Assembly (NCBI RefSeq): GCF_000420705.1
Contig: NZ_ATVL01000009.1
Coordinates: forward strand, 372,001 to 436,000
Length of the DNA stretch: 64,000 bases
Source of the DNA: Hymenobacter norwichensis DSM 15439
GTDB taxonomy: Bacteria > Bacteroidota > Bacteroidia > Cytophagales > Hymenobacteraceae
Reading direction: 5' to 3'
The position numbers and the translations under genes were made by a program. Position 1 is the stretch's first letter. Each line of letters starts with the position of its first letter. Under the pieces are notes generated by a model, which saw nothing but the letters and a program-made list of their open reading frames with translations, was not told the origin of the DNA and did no database searches. This document shows, one piece after another, positions 9,975 through 18,676 of this stretch.

Positions 9975-10844
9975 GTGCGCATCTGCTTTATCCTGAACCC
10001 AACATCCGGCACCAACCGCACGCAGGACGTGCCCGCTCTGCTCACGCGCTACGCTACCGCCGCTGGTGCCGACTTCGTAGTGTGGCCGACCGAGTATGCC
10101 GGCCACGCCGAGCAACTGGCCCAGCAGGCGGCCGCCGACGGGTTTCGGGTGGTAGTGGCGGTGGGCGGTGATGGCACGGTAAACGAAGTAGCGCGGGGCT
10201 TGCTAGGCACGGCAGCAGCTCTGGGAGTGGTGCCGCGCGGCTCCGGCAACGGCTTGGCCCGGCACCTGAAGCTGCCGCTGGATGTGCCAGGCGCCGTGCG
10301 CCGAGTGTGCGCCCCTACCTTCCAGCGCATTGATGTGGGCTACCTCAACGGGCGGCCGTTCTTCTGCACGGCCGGGCTGGGCTTCGATGCGCACGTAAGT
10401 AAGATGTTCGCCAAAGCGGGCACCCGCGGCCTGAGTACCTACGTGAAAGTGGCGCTACGCGAGTACCGCCGCTTCCGGCCCGTGCCGGTACAAGTGACCC
10501 TACAAGGCCAGGAACTATTCGACACCCATTGCTACGTGCTGGCCTTTGCTAATGCTGCCCAGTACGGCAACAACGCCTACATTGCTCCCCGCGCCGATAT
10601 TCAGGATGGCTTATTGGATGTATGTCTCATTGATGGCCTCTCATTGACCCGCGCGGTGCGGGTGGGGGTAGGGCTGGCGCTAGGCACCCTCGCCACCTCG
10701 GGCCAGGCCGTGTACCATACCTCCCAACATATTCTGGTGCAGTCAACTACCCCGCTCGGCTTCCATATTGATGGCGACTACGTGGAAGACGCCACCGCCT
10801 TCGAAGCCCGCCTAGAGCCGCTGGCCCTAGAAGTGGCGGTATAA
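9975..10844 (+). CDS. Diacylglycerol/sphingosine kinase family lipid kinase
   Basis: YegS/DgkB-like cytosolic lipid kinase. It carries ILNPTSGTN at the N-terminus, the nucleotide-binding GGDGTVNEVARGL near residues 60-72, and PRGSGNGLARHL just after, which are the defining motifs of the DAGK catalytic domain. The GTG start at 9975 is preferred: it gives MRICFILNPTSG, the usual start, and a TACCTTTG element lies 37 nt upstream. Starts at 9882 (GTG) or 9888 (ATG) would add about 30 residues that look unlike the family. A large palindrome follows the stop. Confidence 0.88.
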   Translation: MRICFILNPTSGTNRTQDVPALLTRYATAAGADFVVWPTEYAGHAEQLAQQAAADGFRVVVAVGGDGTVNEVARGLLGTAAALGVVPRGSGNGLARHLKLPLDVPGAVRRVCAPTFQRIDVGYLNGRPFFCTAGLGFDAHVSKMFAKAGTRGLSTYVKVALREYRRFRPVPVQVTLQGQELFDTHCYVLAFANAAQYGNNAYIAPRADIQDGLLDVCLIDGLSLTRAVRVGVGLALGTLATSGQAVYHTSQHILVQSTTPLGFHIDGDYVEDATAFEARLEPLALEVAV

Positions 10845-10845
10845 C

Positions 10846-10959
10846 GGTGATTTAGTGACTGAGTGATTCAGTGAATTTGACGTTCTGTTAGCTTTGGCTA
10901 TTGGAACGTCAAATTCACTGAATCACTGAATCACTCAGTCACTAAATCACTAAATCACC
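10846..10959. repeat. GTGA-octamer palindrome, copy 1
   Basis: A 114-nt palindrome filling the space between two genes. The left arm is a run of 8-nt units all starting GTGA (GTGATTTA, GTGACTGA, GTGATTCA, GTGAATTT) followed by GACGTTC. After a 22-nt loop the right arm starts GAACGTC and repeats the units in reverse complement, with two extra octamers. Copy 2 is at 48085-48181. Confidence 0.85.
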
Positions 10960-10961
10960 GC

Positions 10962-11306
10962 ATGAAAGCCGATAAAAACCGCCGGGAAGGCGTGGTGTAC
11001 TCCACTAACCCCGATTTTAAATACCAGAACAACGGCGAGCAGGAAGCCTCCACGCTGCCCCCGCAGCAGCAAAACCTGCGCGTCCAACTCGATAAGAAAG
11101 CCCGTGGCGGCAAGCAAGTAACGCTCGTTACCGGCTTCGTAGGGCAGGATGCGGACTTGCAGGCTCTCGGCAAGCTGCTAAAAACCAAGTGCGGCGTGGG
11201 CGGCAACGCCAAAGACGGCGAAATCCTCATTCAGGGCGACTTCCGCGACAAAGTGCTAGCCGTGCTGCTCGAACAGAAATATAAAGCCAAGAAAGCCGGC
11301 GGCTGA
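10962..11306 (+). CDS. SUI1/eIF1 family translation initiation factor
   Basis: A 114-residue protein whose C-terminal two thirds form the SUI1 fold: RGGKQVTLVTGFVG, LGKLLKTKCGVGGNAKDGEI and IQGDFRDKV are the classic strand/helix signatures shared by eIF1 and bacterial YciH. Members bind the small ribosomal subunit and influence start-site choice; the cellular role in Bacteroidota is not established. The N-terminus (about 30 residues) is polar and unstructured-looking. The start codon lies three bases after the palindrome, and the end nearly touches the convergent kdsB. Confidence 0.9.
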   Translation: MKADKNRREGVVYSTNPDFKYQNNGEQEASTLPPQQQNLRVQLDKKARGGKQVTLVTGFVGQDADLQALGKLLKTKCGVGGNAKDGEILIQGDFRDKVLAVLLEQKYKAKKAGG

Positions 11307-11308
11307 AG

Positions 11309-12058
11309 TCAGTTTATAACCTTCAACTGCATTAATGCCCGCTCCACATCCTCGGGCGTGTCGATGCCGAGGGTGGCCAGTTCGGTTTCGGCGGTGAGGA
11401 TGCGGTAGCCGTTTTCCAGCCACCGGAGTTGCTCCAAGCTCTCGGAAAGCTCCAGCGGCGAGGGAGCCAGCTGCGTGATTTCGCGCAGCACGTCGGGGCG
11501 GTAGGCGTAGAGGCCGATGTGGCGCAGGTAGCGGTGGTGCAGCAGCCAGTCGGCCGAGGGGAACTGGCGCTGATAGGGCAGGGGGTGGCGGCTGAAATAC
11601 ATGGCGTAGCCCTGCGTGTCGAGCACTACTTTGGGCAAGTGGGGGCTGAACAGTTCTTCGTCGCTCACCACGGCCTTCACCAGCGTAGCCAGTTGGGGCG
11701 GGTCGGCGCGGTCGAAGAGGGCCACCAGTGCGTCAATCTGCGCGGGGTGAATGAACGGCTCGTCGCCTTGGATGTTGATGATGCAGTTGGCTTGTACGCC
11801 TAGCTGCTCGTAGGCCTCCCGCACCCGGTCGGTGCCGCTTGGGTGGTCGGACGACGTAAGCACGGCTTCACCGCCAAAGCCAAGTACGTGCTGCTGAATT
11901 CGCTCGTCGTCGGTGGCTACCACCACGCGACTCAGACTGGATTGGCGGGCCTGTTCCACCACGCGCTGAATCATGGATTTGCCGCCTAAATCGACGAGCG
12001 GCTTGCCGGGCAAGCGGGTGGAACTATAGCGGGCGGGAATAATGCCAATGGCGAGCAT
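11309..12058 (-). CDS. kdsB: 3-deoxy-manno-octulosonate cytidylyltransferase KdsB
   Basis: Activates Kdo with CTP to CMP-Kdo for lipopolysaccharide core synthesis in the cytosol. The start MLAIGIIPARYSSTRLPGKPL has the nucleotide-binding signature; DHPSGTDRV near residue 95 and IQGDEPFI near residue 115 are the substrate loops. A 20-residue extension from an upstream ATG is rejected since it lacks family similarity. 249 residues, the normal size. Convergent with the SUI1 gene, with two bases between stops. Confidence 0.95.
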   Translation of the reverse strand: MLAIGIIPARYSSTRLPGKPLVDLGGKSMIQRVVEQARQSSLSRVVVATDDERIQQHVLGFGGEAVLTSSDHPSGTDRVREAYEQLGVQANCIINIQGDEPFIHPAQIDALVALFDRADPPQLATLVKAVVSDEELFSPHLPKVVLDTQGYAMYFSRHPLPYQRQFPSADWLLHHRYLRHIGLYAYRPDVLREITQLAPSPLELSESLEQLRWLENGYRILTAETELATLGIDTPEDVERALMQLKVIN

Positions 12059-12269
12059 GCGGGACGGGGAGCGTAGGTGAGAGGGGAATCCACAGGAAAC
12101 CGGCAACAAAACAAGCAATAAAAAACTTCCGCAGTCCTATTTTCCACTCACCGCAACGCCTGAATCCGTAACTTTCGGCAGACTTTGTGCAGGCAGGTCT
12201 TACCCACTGCGTTTACTGCGGTGCTTATCTGGTTTTTTGCTTTCCATTGGCTGCGGCCCGTTTCCTCTT

Positions 12270-13247
12270 ATGTTCCGATTCTCGTTGCTATCCGTTGCGC
12301 TTGTTTTCTCTGGTTTCTCGGCTCTGGCCGCTCCGCGCTTCGTAGCTCCTCCCGACTCAATCGGGGTGGAGTACCGCAACAATAAAGTCCTCATCAAGCA
12401 CCGCGTGGCGCCCGGCGAAACGCTCTACGGCTTGTCGCGCCGCTACAAAGTGCCCGTTGACCAAATCGTGGAGGCCAATGCCGGCCAGAAAGGTGCCCTC
12501 ACCACCGGCCAAATTGTGCTAGTGCCGCGCCAGCGGGCCGTGATGAACACGCCCACCGCTCCCAAAGCCGCGGCTACGTCCAGCGCCGCCAGCCGCCTGC
12601 CCACCGATGCCCGCGGCAACCGCCTGCACAAAGTAGTGGCTGGCCAGACGTTGTTTTCCATTGCTCGCCAGTATGGCACCACGCCCCAGGCTCTAGCCCA
12701 GCTCAACGGGGTATCCACTAGCTACAACGTCCGCCTCGGCCAGACCATGATTGTGGCGGCTGGTACCCCGCCTGCCCGCCGCGAAACACCTGCTGCCCCT
12801 GCTACGCGGGAACCAGTAGTAGCTGCCACACCGGCCCCAACGCAGCCCGCGCCTACTCCGGCGCCAGTGCGTACCGCCCCCCGCCCCGAGCCCGTAGAGA
12901 AGCCACAGGAAGCTGCCGTTCCGGCCCCAGAACCCGCCAAGGAAGAGGAGCGGGCCCCCGAACGGGCCAGTGAAATCGTGCGCCGGGTAACGGAAAGCGG
13001 CTTGGCTACCAGCATCCCAAACAGCAGCACCGATAAGTACTTGGCGCTGCATAAAACGGCCACCGTGGGTACCATCATGCAAGTACGCAACATCATGAAC
13101 GGCCAGTCGGTGTACGTGCGCGTAATCGGCGTGCTGCCCAACACTGGCGAAAACAACAATATCCTGGTGCGCCTCTCGCCCCGCGCCGTGCAGCGCCTGG
13201 CCACCCCCGACGCCCGCTTCCGGGTGGAAACCAGCTACGTACCGTAA
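12270..13247 (+). CDS. Secreted protein with two LysM domains and a DPBB-like C-terminus
   Basis: 325 residues. A signal peptide (about residues 1-21, FRFSLLSVALVFSGFSALA) is followed by two LysM repeats (near residues 40-90 and 118-168, each starting HR/HKVxxGxTL) that bind peptidoglycan. Next comes a long Ala/Pro/Thr-rich linker (about residues 170-240), and then a C-terminal domain (STDKYLALHKTATVGTIMQV ... SPRAVQRLA) like the RlpA double-psi beta barrel. The protein probably acts in the periplasm on or near the cell wall. An upstream ATG-like start at 12237 would precede the signal peptide and is less likely. Confidence 0.85.
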   Translation: MFRFSLLSVALVFSGFSALAAPRFVAPPDSIGVEYRNNKVLIKHRVAPGETLYGLSRRYKVPVDQIVEANAGQKGALTTGQIVLVPRQRAVMNTPTAPKAAATSSAASRLPTDARGNRLHKVVAGQTLFSIARQYGTTPQALAQLNGVSTSYNVRLGQTMIVAAGTPPARRETPAAPATREPVVAATPAPTQPAPTPAPVRTAPRPEPVEKPQEAAVPAPEPAKEEERAPERASEIVRRVTESGLATSIPNSSTDKYLALHKTATVGTIMQVRNIMNGQSVYVRVIGVLPNTGENNNILVRLSPRAVQRLATPDARFRVETSYVP

Positions 13248-13264
13248 ACGAGAATAAAAACGGT

Positions 13265-13355
13265 CGTCATGCAGAGGCGCAGCCGAAGCATCTCGCTAGT
13301 GTAGTAACCTGCTACATCAGCCCGCGAGATGCATCGGCTGCGCCTCTGCATGACG
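13265..13355. repeat. Palindromic intergenic repeat, GCAGAGGCG family, copy 1
   Basis: Arms CGTCATGCAGAGGCGCAGCC and the complementary GGCTGCGCCTCTGCATGACG, each continuing to GCATCTCGC / GCGAGATGC, enclose an asymmetric loop of about 25 nt. Copies of the same family lie at 35469-35565 and 52467-52586. It fills the gap between the LysM gene and the TIGR02757 gene. Confidence 0.85.
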
Positions 13356-13374
13356 GTCAAATGTTTCTGAAACC

Positions 13375-14133
13375 ATGAATCAAGCCCAAGTCCGGACTGT
13401 ACTAGAGGAAAATTATATCCGCTACAACCAGCCGGCGTTTATTCTCAACGACCCCATCCAGATTCCGCACCGCTTCACGCTCCGGCAGGACGTGGAAATC
13501 AGCGGGCTGTTTGCGGCCCTGCTGGCTTGGGGGCGGCGGCCCACCATCATCAGCAAGTGCCATGAGCTGATGCGCCGCATGGACGACGCGCCTTACCAGT
13601 TCATTACCCAGCACCAAGACGAGGACCTAAAGCGCTTGCTGGGCTTCTGCCACCGCACCTTCTGCGACACCGACCTGCTGTATTTCGTGCACTGGCTCCG
13701 CTGGTTTTATTCCGGCCACGACACGCTGGAGGACGGTTTTCTGCTGGGCAGCACCCAAAAAGAGCGGCTGGAAAACTTTCACAACCTGTTCTTCAGCCTC
13801 GAAGATGCCCCGCAGCGCACCCGCAAGCACGTGGCTACCCCGGCCCGCGGCTCGGCGTGCAAGCGCGTGAACATGTACCTGCGCTGGATGGTCCGCAAAG
13901 ACGACCAAGGCGTGGACTTTGGCCTGTGGAACCGTCTGCCGATGAGTGAGTTAATTTGTCCTTGCGACGTGCACGTGGAGCGCGTGGCCCGCCGCCTGGG
14001 CCTACTGGACCGCAAGCAAGTGGACTGGCTGGCCGCCGAGGACCTCACCGCCCACCTGCGCACCTTCGACCCCCAGGACCCTGTGAAGTACGACTTCGCG
14101 CTGTTTGGGCTGGGCGTGGAAGGCGAGATGTAG
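13375..14133 (+). CDS. TIGR02757 family protein (DUF2400)
   Basis: A 252-residue protein matching the TIGR02757 family by its ordered stretches FILNDPIQIPHRF, DVEISGLFAALLAWGRR, and ATPARGSACKRVNMYLRWMVR, ending in DPVKYDFALFGLGV. The family is widespread in Bacteroidota and spirochaetes. Its pattern of helices and the late LCPCDVHVERVA segment recall helix-hairpin-helix base-excision glycosylases, but no enzyme activity is known to me. Cytosolic, no signal peptide. It stands between a repeat and mutS2. Confidence 0.85.
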   Translation: MNQAQVRTVLEENYIRYNQPAFILNDPIQIPHRFTLRQDVEISGLFAALLAWGRRPTIISKCHELMRRMDDAPYQFITQHQDEDLKRLLGFCHRTFCDTDLLYFVHWLRWFYSGHDTLEDGFLLGSTQKERLENFHNLFFSLEDAPQRTRKHVATPARGSACKRVNMYLRWMVRKDDQGVDFGLWNRLPMSELICPCDVHVERVARRLGLLDRKQVDWLAAEDLTAHLRTFDPQDPVKYDFALFGLGVEGEM

Positions 14134-14269
14134 TGGTAGGTCTGAATGACTGGAACAACGGTTATAAAGCAACATCATTTATTAACTCCGCTGAATCTTT
14201 CTCGCCTCCCAGACTGTTTATATTTACATTCCAACCCGAGTACCAACTACCCATTACCGACTACCTGAT

Positions 14270-16687
14270 TTGATTCTTCCTAATAATTTCGAGCAAAAAA
14301 TTGGCTTCGCGCAGCTGCGCGAAATGCTGGATTCGATGTGTCTGAGTGCGTTGGGCCGCCAGTTTGTGGCCAAGATGAGCTTCCAGACCAAGCACGACCA
14401 GTTGGAAAAGCTCCTGCTTCAAACAGACGAATTCCGCGGCCTGCTGCACAGCGGCGCCGATTTTCCGAGCCAGCACTACCACGACGTAAACTCGCAACTG
14501 GTGCGGGCTAGCCTGCCCGGCGCTTACCTGGATGTGGCTGCTTTCTTCGCCGTGAAGATGAGCTTGCGCACCATCCGGCAGGCGCTGAACTTCTTCACCC
14601 AGGCCGAAGAGGAAATGTATCCCACGTTGCGCCTGCTGGGCATTGGCGTGCAAGTGGACCGCAACCTGCTGGCTGCCCTCGATAAGGTAGTGGACGACGA
14701 AGGCGCCGTGCGCGACAACGCCTCACCGCTGCTGAGCCAGATTCGGCAGGAGTTGATTGCCCGTCAGGTGCAGCTGCGCAAGCAGATTGCCGGTATCCTG
14801 CGTCACGCCAAAAACGAGGGCTGGATACCCGGCGACGCCGAGCCCACCATCCGGGGTGGCCGTTTGGTACTGCCCATTATTGCCGAGCACAAGCGCCGCG
14901 TAAAAGGCCTGATTCACGATGAATCCGCGTCGGGCCAGACGGTCTACATCGAGCCGGAAGCGGTATTCGAGCTGAACAACGACATCAAGGACCTGGAAAA
15001 CGCCTACCAGCGTGAGCTGATTCGGATTCTGACGGCCCTGACGGATCAACTGCGCCCGCACATTCCGGACTTGCGCAAAGCGTATCAGTACCTGGGGCTG
15101 CTGGATTTCATCCGGGCCAAGGCGCGGCTGGCGTTACAGCTGGAAGCTACCTTGCCGGTGCTTAGCGCCCGGCCGCTGGTGCGCTGGAAACAGGTGCGGC
15201 ACCCGTTGCTGTACCTCACGTTTCAGAAGCACGCCAAAGACGACCCGCGCAAAGTGGTGCCGCTCGATGTGGAGCTGAACTACGAGCAGCGCATTCTGCT
15301 GATTTCGGGGCCGAATGCCGGGGGTAAGTCGGTGGCTATGAAGACGGTAGGGCTGGTGCAGTACATGCTGCAATGCGGTCTGCTGATTCCGGCCGGTGAG
15401 AATTCCGAGGCCGGTATGTTCGACGACATCTTCCTCGATATCGGCGACGAGCAGAGCTTGGAAAACGACCTGAGTACGTATTCCTCGCACCTGCTCAGCA
15501 TGAAGCAGTTCGTGACTTTGGCCAACAAACGCAGCCTGATTCTGATTGACGAATTCGGGACGGGTACCGAGCCGAGCTTGGGCGGAGCCATTGCCGAAGC
15601 CATTTTGGAACAGCTGAACCGGGCCCGCAGCTTCGGGGTGGTAACCACGCACTACACCAACCTCAAGAATTACGCCGAGCGCACGCCCGGCATCGTGAAC
15701 GGGGCCATGCGCTACGACCCCGAGCAGTTGCAGCCGCTCTACCGCCTGGAAGTGGGCAAGCCGGGCTCATCGTTTGCCATCGAAATTGCCCGCAAAATCG
15801 GTCTGCCCAAGCAGATTGTGGAGCGCGCCACCCAACTGGTTGGTAAAGACAAAATCCGCTACGACCGGCTGCTGGAAGGCTTGGAGAAGGAAAAAACCGA
15901 CCTCGAAGCCCGTACCGCCGAAGCTGCGAAGCAGGAGCGCCGCCTCAAAAAAGCCGCTCAAGAGTACCAGGACCTCAAGAAGTACCTCGACGAAACCACG
16001 CTCGACGTGCTGCGCGACGCCAAGCAGAAAGCCAAAGCGCTGCTCAAGGACACCAACCAGCAGATTGAGGCCACTATCCAGGAAATCCGGTTGGGCCAAG
16101 CCGACAAGGAACGCACCAAGGAAGCCCGCGGCAAGCTGGATACGTTTGTGCGCGAGAAGCTGCAAATCGAGCCGCCGAAGCCGAAAGGTACCCGCGAACT
16201 AGCCGAAGCTGGCTCCCTGAAACTCGGCGACAAAGTGGCGCTGATTGGGCAGGAAGGCTACGGCGAGCTAATGAGCGTGAAAGGCAAAACGGCCGAGGTG
16301 AGCTTTGGCGGCATGAAAACCATCGTCAAGGTCAACCAGCTGGAAAAGCTGACGCGCACCGAAATTCGGGAGCGGGAGAAGGAAGCGGCCCGCAAAGCCC
16401 CGGCCCAGTATTCGGGCTTCGACACCACTGGCAAGATGTCGAACTTCAACCCCACGCTGGATTTGCGCGGCGAGCGGGCCGAAGATGCCCTCAACAAGAT
16501 AATGGCCTACGTGGATGATGCCGTGATGCTGGGCGTGCCGGAAATCAAGTTTCTGCACGGCCGCGGCAACGGCGTACTCCGCCAAGTGGTGCGCGACTAC
16601 CTGCACCGCACCCGCCAAGTAGCCAGCGTCGCCGACGAGCACGCCGACCGGGGCGGCGACGGCGCGACGGTGGCAATACTGAAGTAA
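14270..16687 (+). CDS. mutS2: Endonuclease MutS2 with Smr domain
   Basis: 805 residues. The core and clamp resemble MutS; the ABC-type ATPase has Walker A GPNAGGKS near residues 347-354 and a Walker B around LILIDEFGTGTEPS. A long charged coiled coil (about residues 530-640) follows, and the C-terminal Smr nuclease domain (from about residue 729, LDLRGERAED ... HGRGNGVLR) has the two typical motifs. MutS2 proteins act on recombination intermediates or on stalled, collided ribosomes, depending on the species. The start is TTG, since no ATG lies in a fitting place before the conserved NNFEQKIGFAQLR. Confidence 0.93.
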   Translation: MILPNNFEQKIGFAQLREMLDSMCLSALGRQFVAKMSFQTKHDQLEKLLLQTDEFRGLLHSGADFPSQHYHDVNSQLVRASLPGAYLDVAAFFAVKMSLRTIRQALNFFTQAEEEMYPTLRLLGIGVQVDRNLLAALDKVVDDEGAVRDNASPLLSQIRQELIARQVQLRKQIAGILRHAKNEGWIPGDAEPTIRGGRLVLPIIAEHKRRVKGLIHDESASGQTVYIEPEAVFELNNDIKDLENAYQRELIRILTALTDQLRPHIPDLRKAYQYLGLLDFIRAKARLALQLEATLPVLSARPLVRWKQVRHPLLYLTFQKHAKDDPRKVVPLDVELNYEQRILLISGPNAGGKSVAMKTVGLVQYMLQCGLLIPAGENSEAGMFDDIFLDIGDEQSLENDLSTYSSHLLSMKQFVTLANKRSLILIDEFGTGTEPSLGGAIAEAILEQLNRARSFGVVTTHYTNLKNYAERTPGIVNGAMRYDPEQLQPLYRLEVGKPGSSFAIEIARKIGLPKQIVERATQLVGKDKIRYDRLLEGLEKEKTDLEARTAEAAKQERRLKKAAQEYQDLKKYLDETTLDVLRDAKQKAKALLKDTNQQIEATIQEIRLGQADKERTKEARGKLDTFVREKLQIEPPKPKGTRELAEAGSLKLGDKVALIGQEGYGELMSVKGKTAEVSFGGMKTIVKVNQLEKLTRTEIREREKEAARKAPAQYSGFDTTGKMSNFNPTLDLRGERAEDALNKIMAYVDDAVMLGVPEIKFLHGRGNGVLRQVVRDYLHRTRQVASVADEHADRGGDGATVAILK

Positions 16688-16718
16688 CGCATCCAATAAT
16701 CTATAAAATGACCATGGT

Positions 16719-16760
16719 AGCGGCTCCTCCATTCTGCTTCGGCAGATGGAGGAGCCGCTT
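16719..16760 (+). terminator. Terminator after mutS2
   Basis: AGCGGCTCCTCCAT pairs with ATGGAGGAGCCGCT, extended by CTGC/GCAG near the loop, followed by TTTGTTTG. It ends the mutS2 transcript. Confidence 0.8.
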
Positions 16761-16829
16761 TGTTTGTAGCCCTCGGATTCACTTGCTTTAAAGACTGCTT
16801 AGCTTGCCACGCACCTTAAAAGTTTGCGT

Positions 16830-17474
16830 ATGAGTAGGTTGGATAGAGTTGCGGTGTCGGCTTTAGCTGGGGCTTTGCTGGGGGTAACGGGTATAGCCTT
16901 GCAGTTTTATCTGGCATTTACTGCGCGGCAGTTGCCGGCAATAGAAACGATAATCCGCTTTTTCAGCTACTTCACCATTCTTACCAACTTGCTGGTAACG
17001 GTGTATTTTTTGGTGTGTGCCCTGGCCCCATCCTCACGATTGGGGCAATTTGGAGCGCGGCCAGAAGTTGGTACGGCTGTTACCGTGTACATTTTGGTGG
17101 TTGGGGTGGTGTACCAAACGGTGCTACGCGGCCTGGTGCCGTTAAACGAATGGGGGCGGGTGGCCGACAACATCATTCACGGGCTCGTACCTTTGTACAC
17201 GCTGGGCTACTGGCTTTGGTTTATCTCAACCAAACCAGTGCCGGTACGCACGTTGCCTTACTGGCTGCTATACCCGGCCGCCTACCTGGCTTACACCCTG
17301 CTGCATGGCATGGTGGCGCACTTCTACCCCTATCCGTTCGTGGATGCAGGGGCGCTAGGGTATCAGCAGGTGCTGGTGAACAGTTTACTGGTGCTGCTGG
17401 TAATTCTGGGCCTGTCTCTGCTGCTGGCTTCGGTAGCGAATTGGCGTCATCGTAAAGGGGCAGCTTCGGCGTAA
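16830..17474 (+). CDS. Pr6Pr family integral membrane protein
   Basis: A 214-residue protein with six hydrophobic segments, and the family-typical stretches FFSYFTILTNLLV (near residue 50) and VADNIIHGLVPLYTLGYWLWF (near residue 115). This is the Pr6Pr/FAR-17a-like group of bacterial membrane proteins. No function is known to me; the His in NIIHG and HGMVAHF are conserved-looking and may bind a substrate or metal. ATG at 16830 is preferred to the TTG two codons earlier. Single gene after the mutS2 terminator. Confidence 0.85.
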   Translation: MSRLDRVAVSALAGALLGVTGIALQFYLAFTARQLPAIETIIRFFSYFTILTNLLVTVYFLVCALAPSSRLGQFGARPEVGTAVTVYILVVGVVYQTVLRGLVPLNEWGRVADNIIHGLVPLYTLGYWLWFISTKPVPVRTLPYWLLYPAAYLAYTLLHGMVAHFYPYPFVDAGALGYQQVLVNSLLVLLVILGLSLLLASVANWRHRKGAASA

Positions 17475-17515
17475 TAGTAGATCAGTTACCACTCTCACTT
17501 CTTTTTTCCTCCCTC

Positions 17516-18472
17516 TTGCACCCACGCAACCGCTTCGCCACCCGCTACGATTTCCCGCTGCTTACCGCGGCCAACCCCGAGCTAACGTCCTTTCTGACGC
17601 ATACGCCCACCGGCGAAGAAACCGTAGATTTCGCCGATCCGGCCGCCGTGAAGGCCCTCAATAAGGCGCTGCTGAAGCAGTTCTACGGCGTGCAACACTG
17701 GGATATTCCGGCCGGCTACCTGTGCCCGCCCGTTCCGGGCCGCGCCGACTACATCCACTACGCCGCCGACCTGCTGGCCACGGTAAACGGCGGAGTAGCA
17801 CCCCGGGGAAAAGCCGTGCATGTGCTTGATATTGGGGTGGGCGCGAACTGCGTGTACCCCATCATCGGAACGCAGGAATACAACTGGCGCTTTGTAGGAG
17901 CCGATATCGACCCGGTAGCTATTCGGGTGGCCAAGCACATGGTGGCCGCCAACCCGCCACTAACCGGCCGCATCGACCTGCGGCTGCAACCCCACGCTAC
18001 CGATATTTTCGAGGGGATTGTGAAGCCGCGGGAAGAGTTCGACCTGACGGTGTGCAACCCGCCGTTTCATGCTTCGGCGGCGGAAGCAGCGGCCAGCAAC
18101 CAGCGCAAAAACCGCAACCTTGGGCACAATCAGGTACTTGAGCCTTCGCCAAACTTTGGGGGCAAAAACACCGAGTTGTGGTACGAAGGGGGCGAAGAGG
18201 CTTTCGTGCGCCTCATGGTAGAACAAAGCGTGCCACTGGCCTCGCGGGTGCTGTGGTTCACGTCGCTTATCTCGAAAAAGGAAACCCTGCCTAGCGCCTA
18301 CCATTTCCTCAAGCAAGCCGGCGCCCTCGATGTGCAAACCATCCCGATGAGCCAGGGCCAGAAAGTGAGCCGCCTGGTCGCTTGGACGTTCCAAGACGAG
18401 GCGCAGCAACAGGCGTGGCGGGCGCGGCGGTGGCAGCCGCGCGAAGCTCCCGTGCCACCCAGGAGCGAGTAG
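17516..18472 (+). CDS. rlmF: 23S rRNA (adenine-1618-N6)-methyltransferase RlmF
   Basis: Methylates A1618 of 23S rRNA with SAM. 318 residues, with the family N-terminus HPRNRF, the SAM-binding loop LDIGVGANCVYPIIG near residue 105, and the NPPF catalytic motif near residue 181 (CNPPFHAS), which is typical of N6-adenine methyltransferases. The TTG at 17516 is the start that gives the LHPRNRF beginning seen in the family; there is no nearby ATG. It follows the membrane-protein gene by about 40 nt. Confidence 0.93.
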   Translation: MHPRNRFATRYDFPLLTAANPELTSFLTHTPTGEETVDFADPAAVKALNKALLKQFYGVQHWDIPAGYLCPPVPGRADYIHYAADLLATVNGGVAPRGKAVHVLDIGVGANCVYPIIGTQEYNWRFVGADIDPVAIRVAKHMVAANPPLTGRIDLRLQPHATDIFEGIVKPREEFDLTVCNPPFHASAAEAAASNQRKNRNLGHNQVLEPSPNFGGKNTELWYEGGEEAFVRLMVEQSVPLASRVLWFTSLISKKETLPSAYHFLKQAGALDVQTIPMSQGQKVSRLVAWTFQDEAQQQAWRARRWQPREAPVPPRSE

Positions 18473-18676
18473 CGCACCCGTTCCTGCCCACTTTGTATAG
18501 GGCTGCCGGTTCTGTTTGGGCGGGTTGGCGGAGGCTTGAAGTTATTTTATCCTCGATACAACTATTTCTGCTAGCCGGATCACTTTGCTATGCCCGGTCG
18601 GGTAGCTGTGCGCATTGCTGCAACTACTCGGGCGGGATCCTACTTTCCTATCCTTTCCCGCTTATTATCCCGTCCA

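Noticed and set aside
10846..10959. CRISPR array, because of the repeated octamers
   Set aside because: The units are 8 nt, arranged as a palindrome, with no spacers of 30 nt or so and no cas genes nearby.
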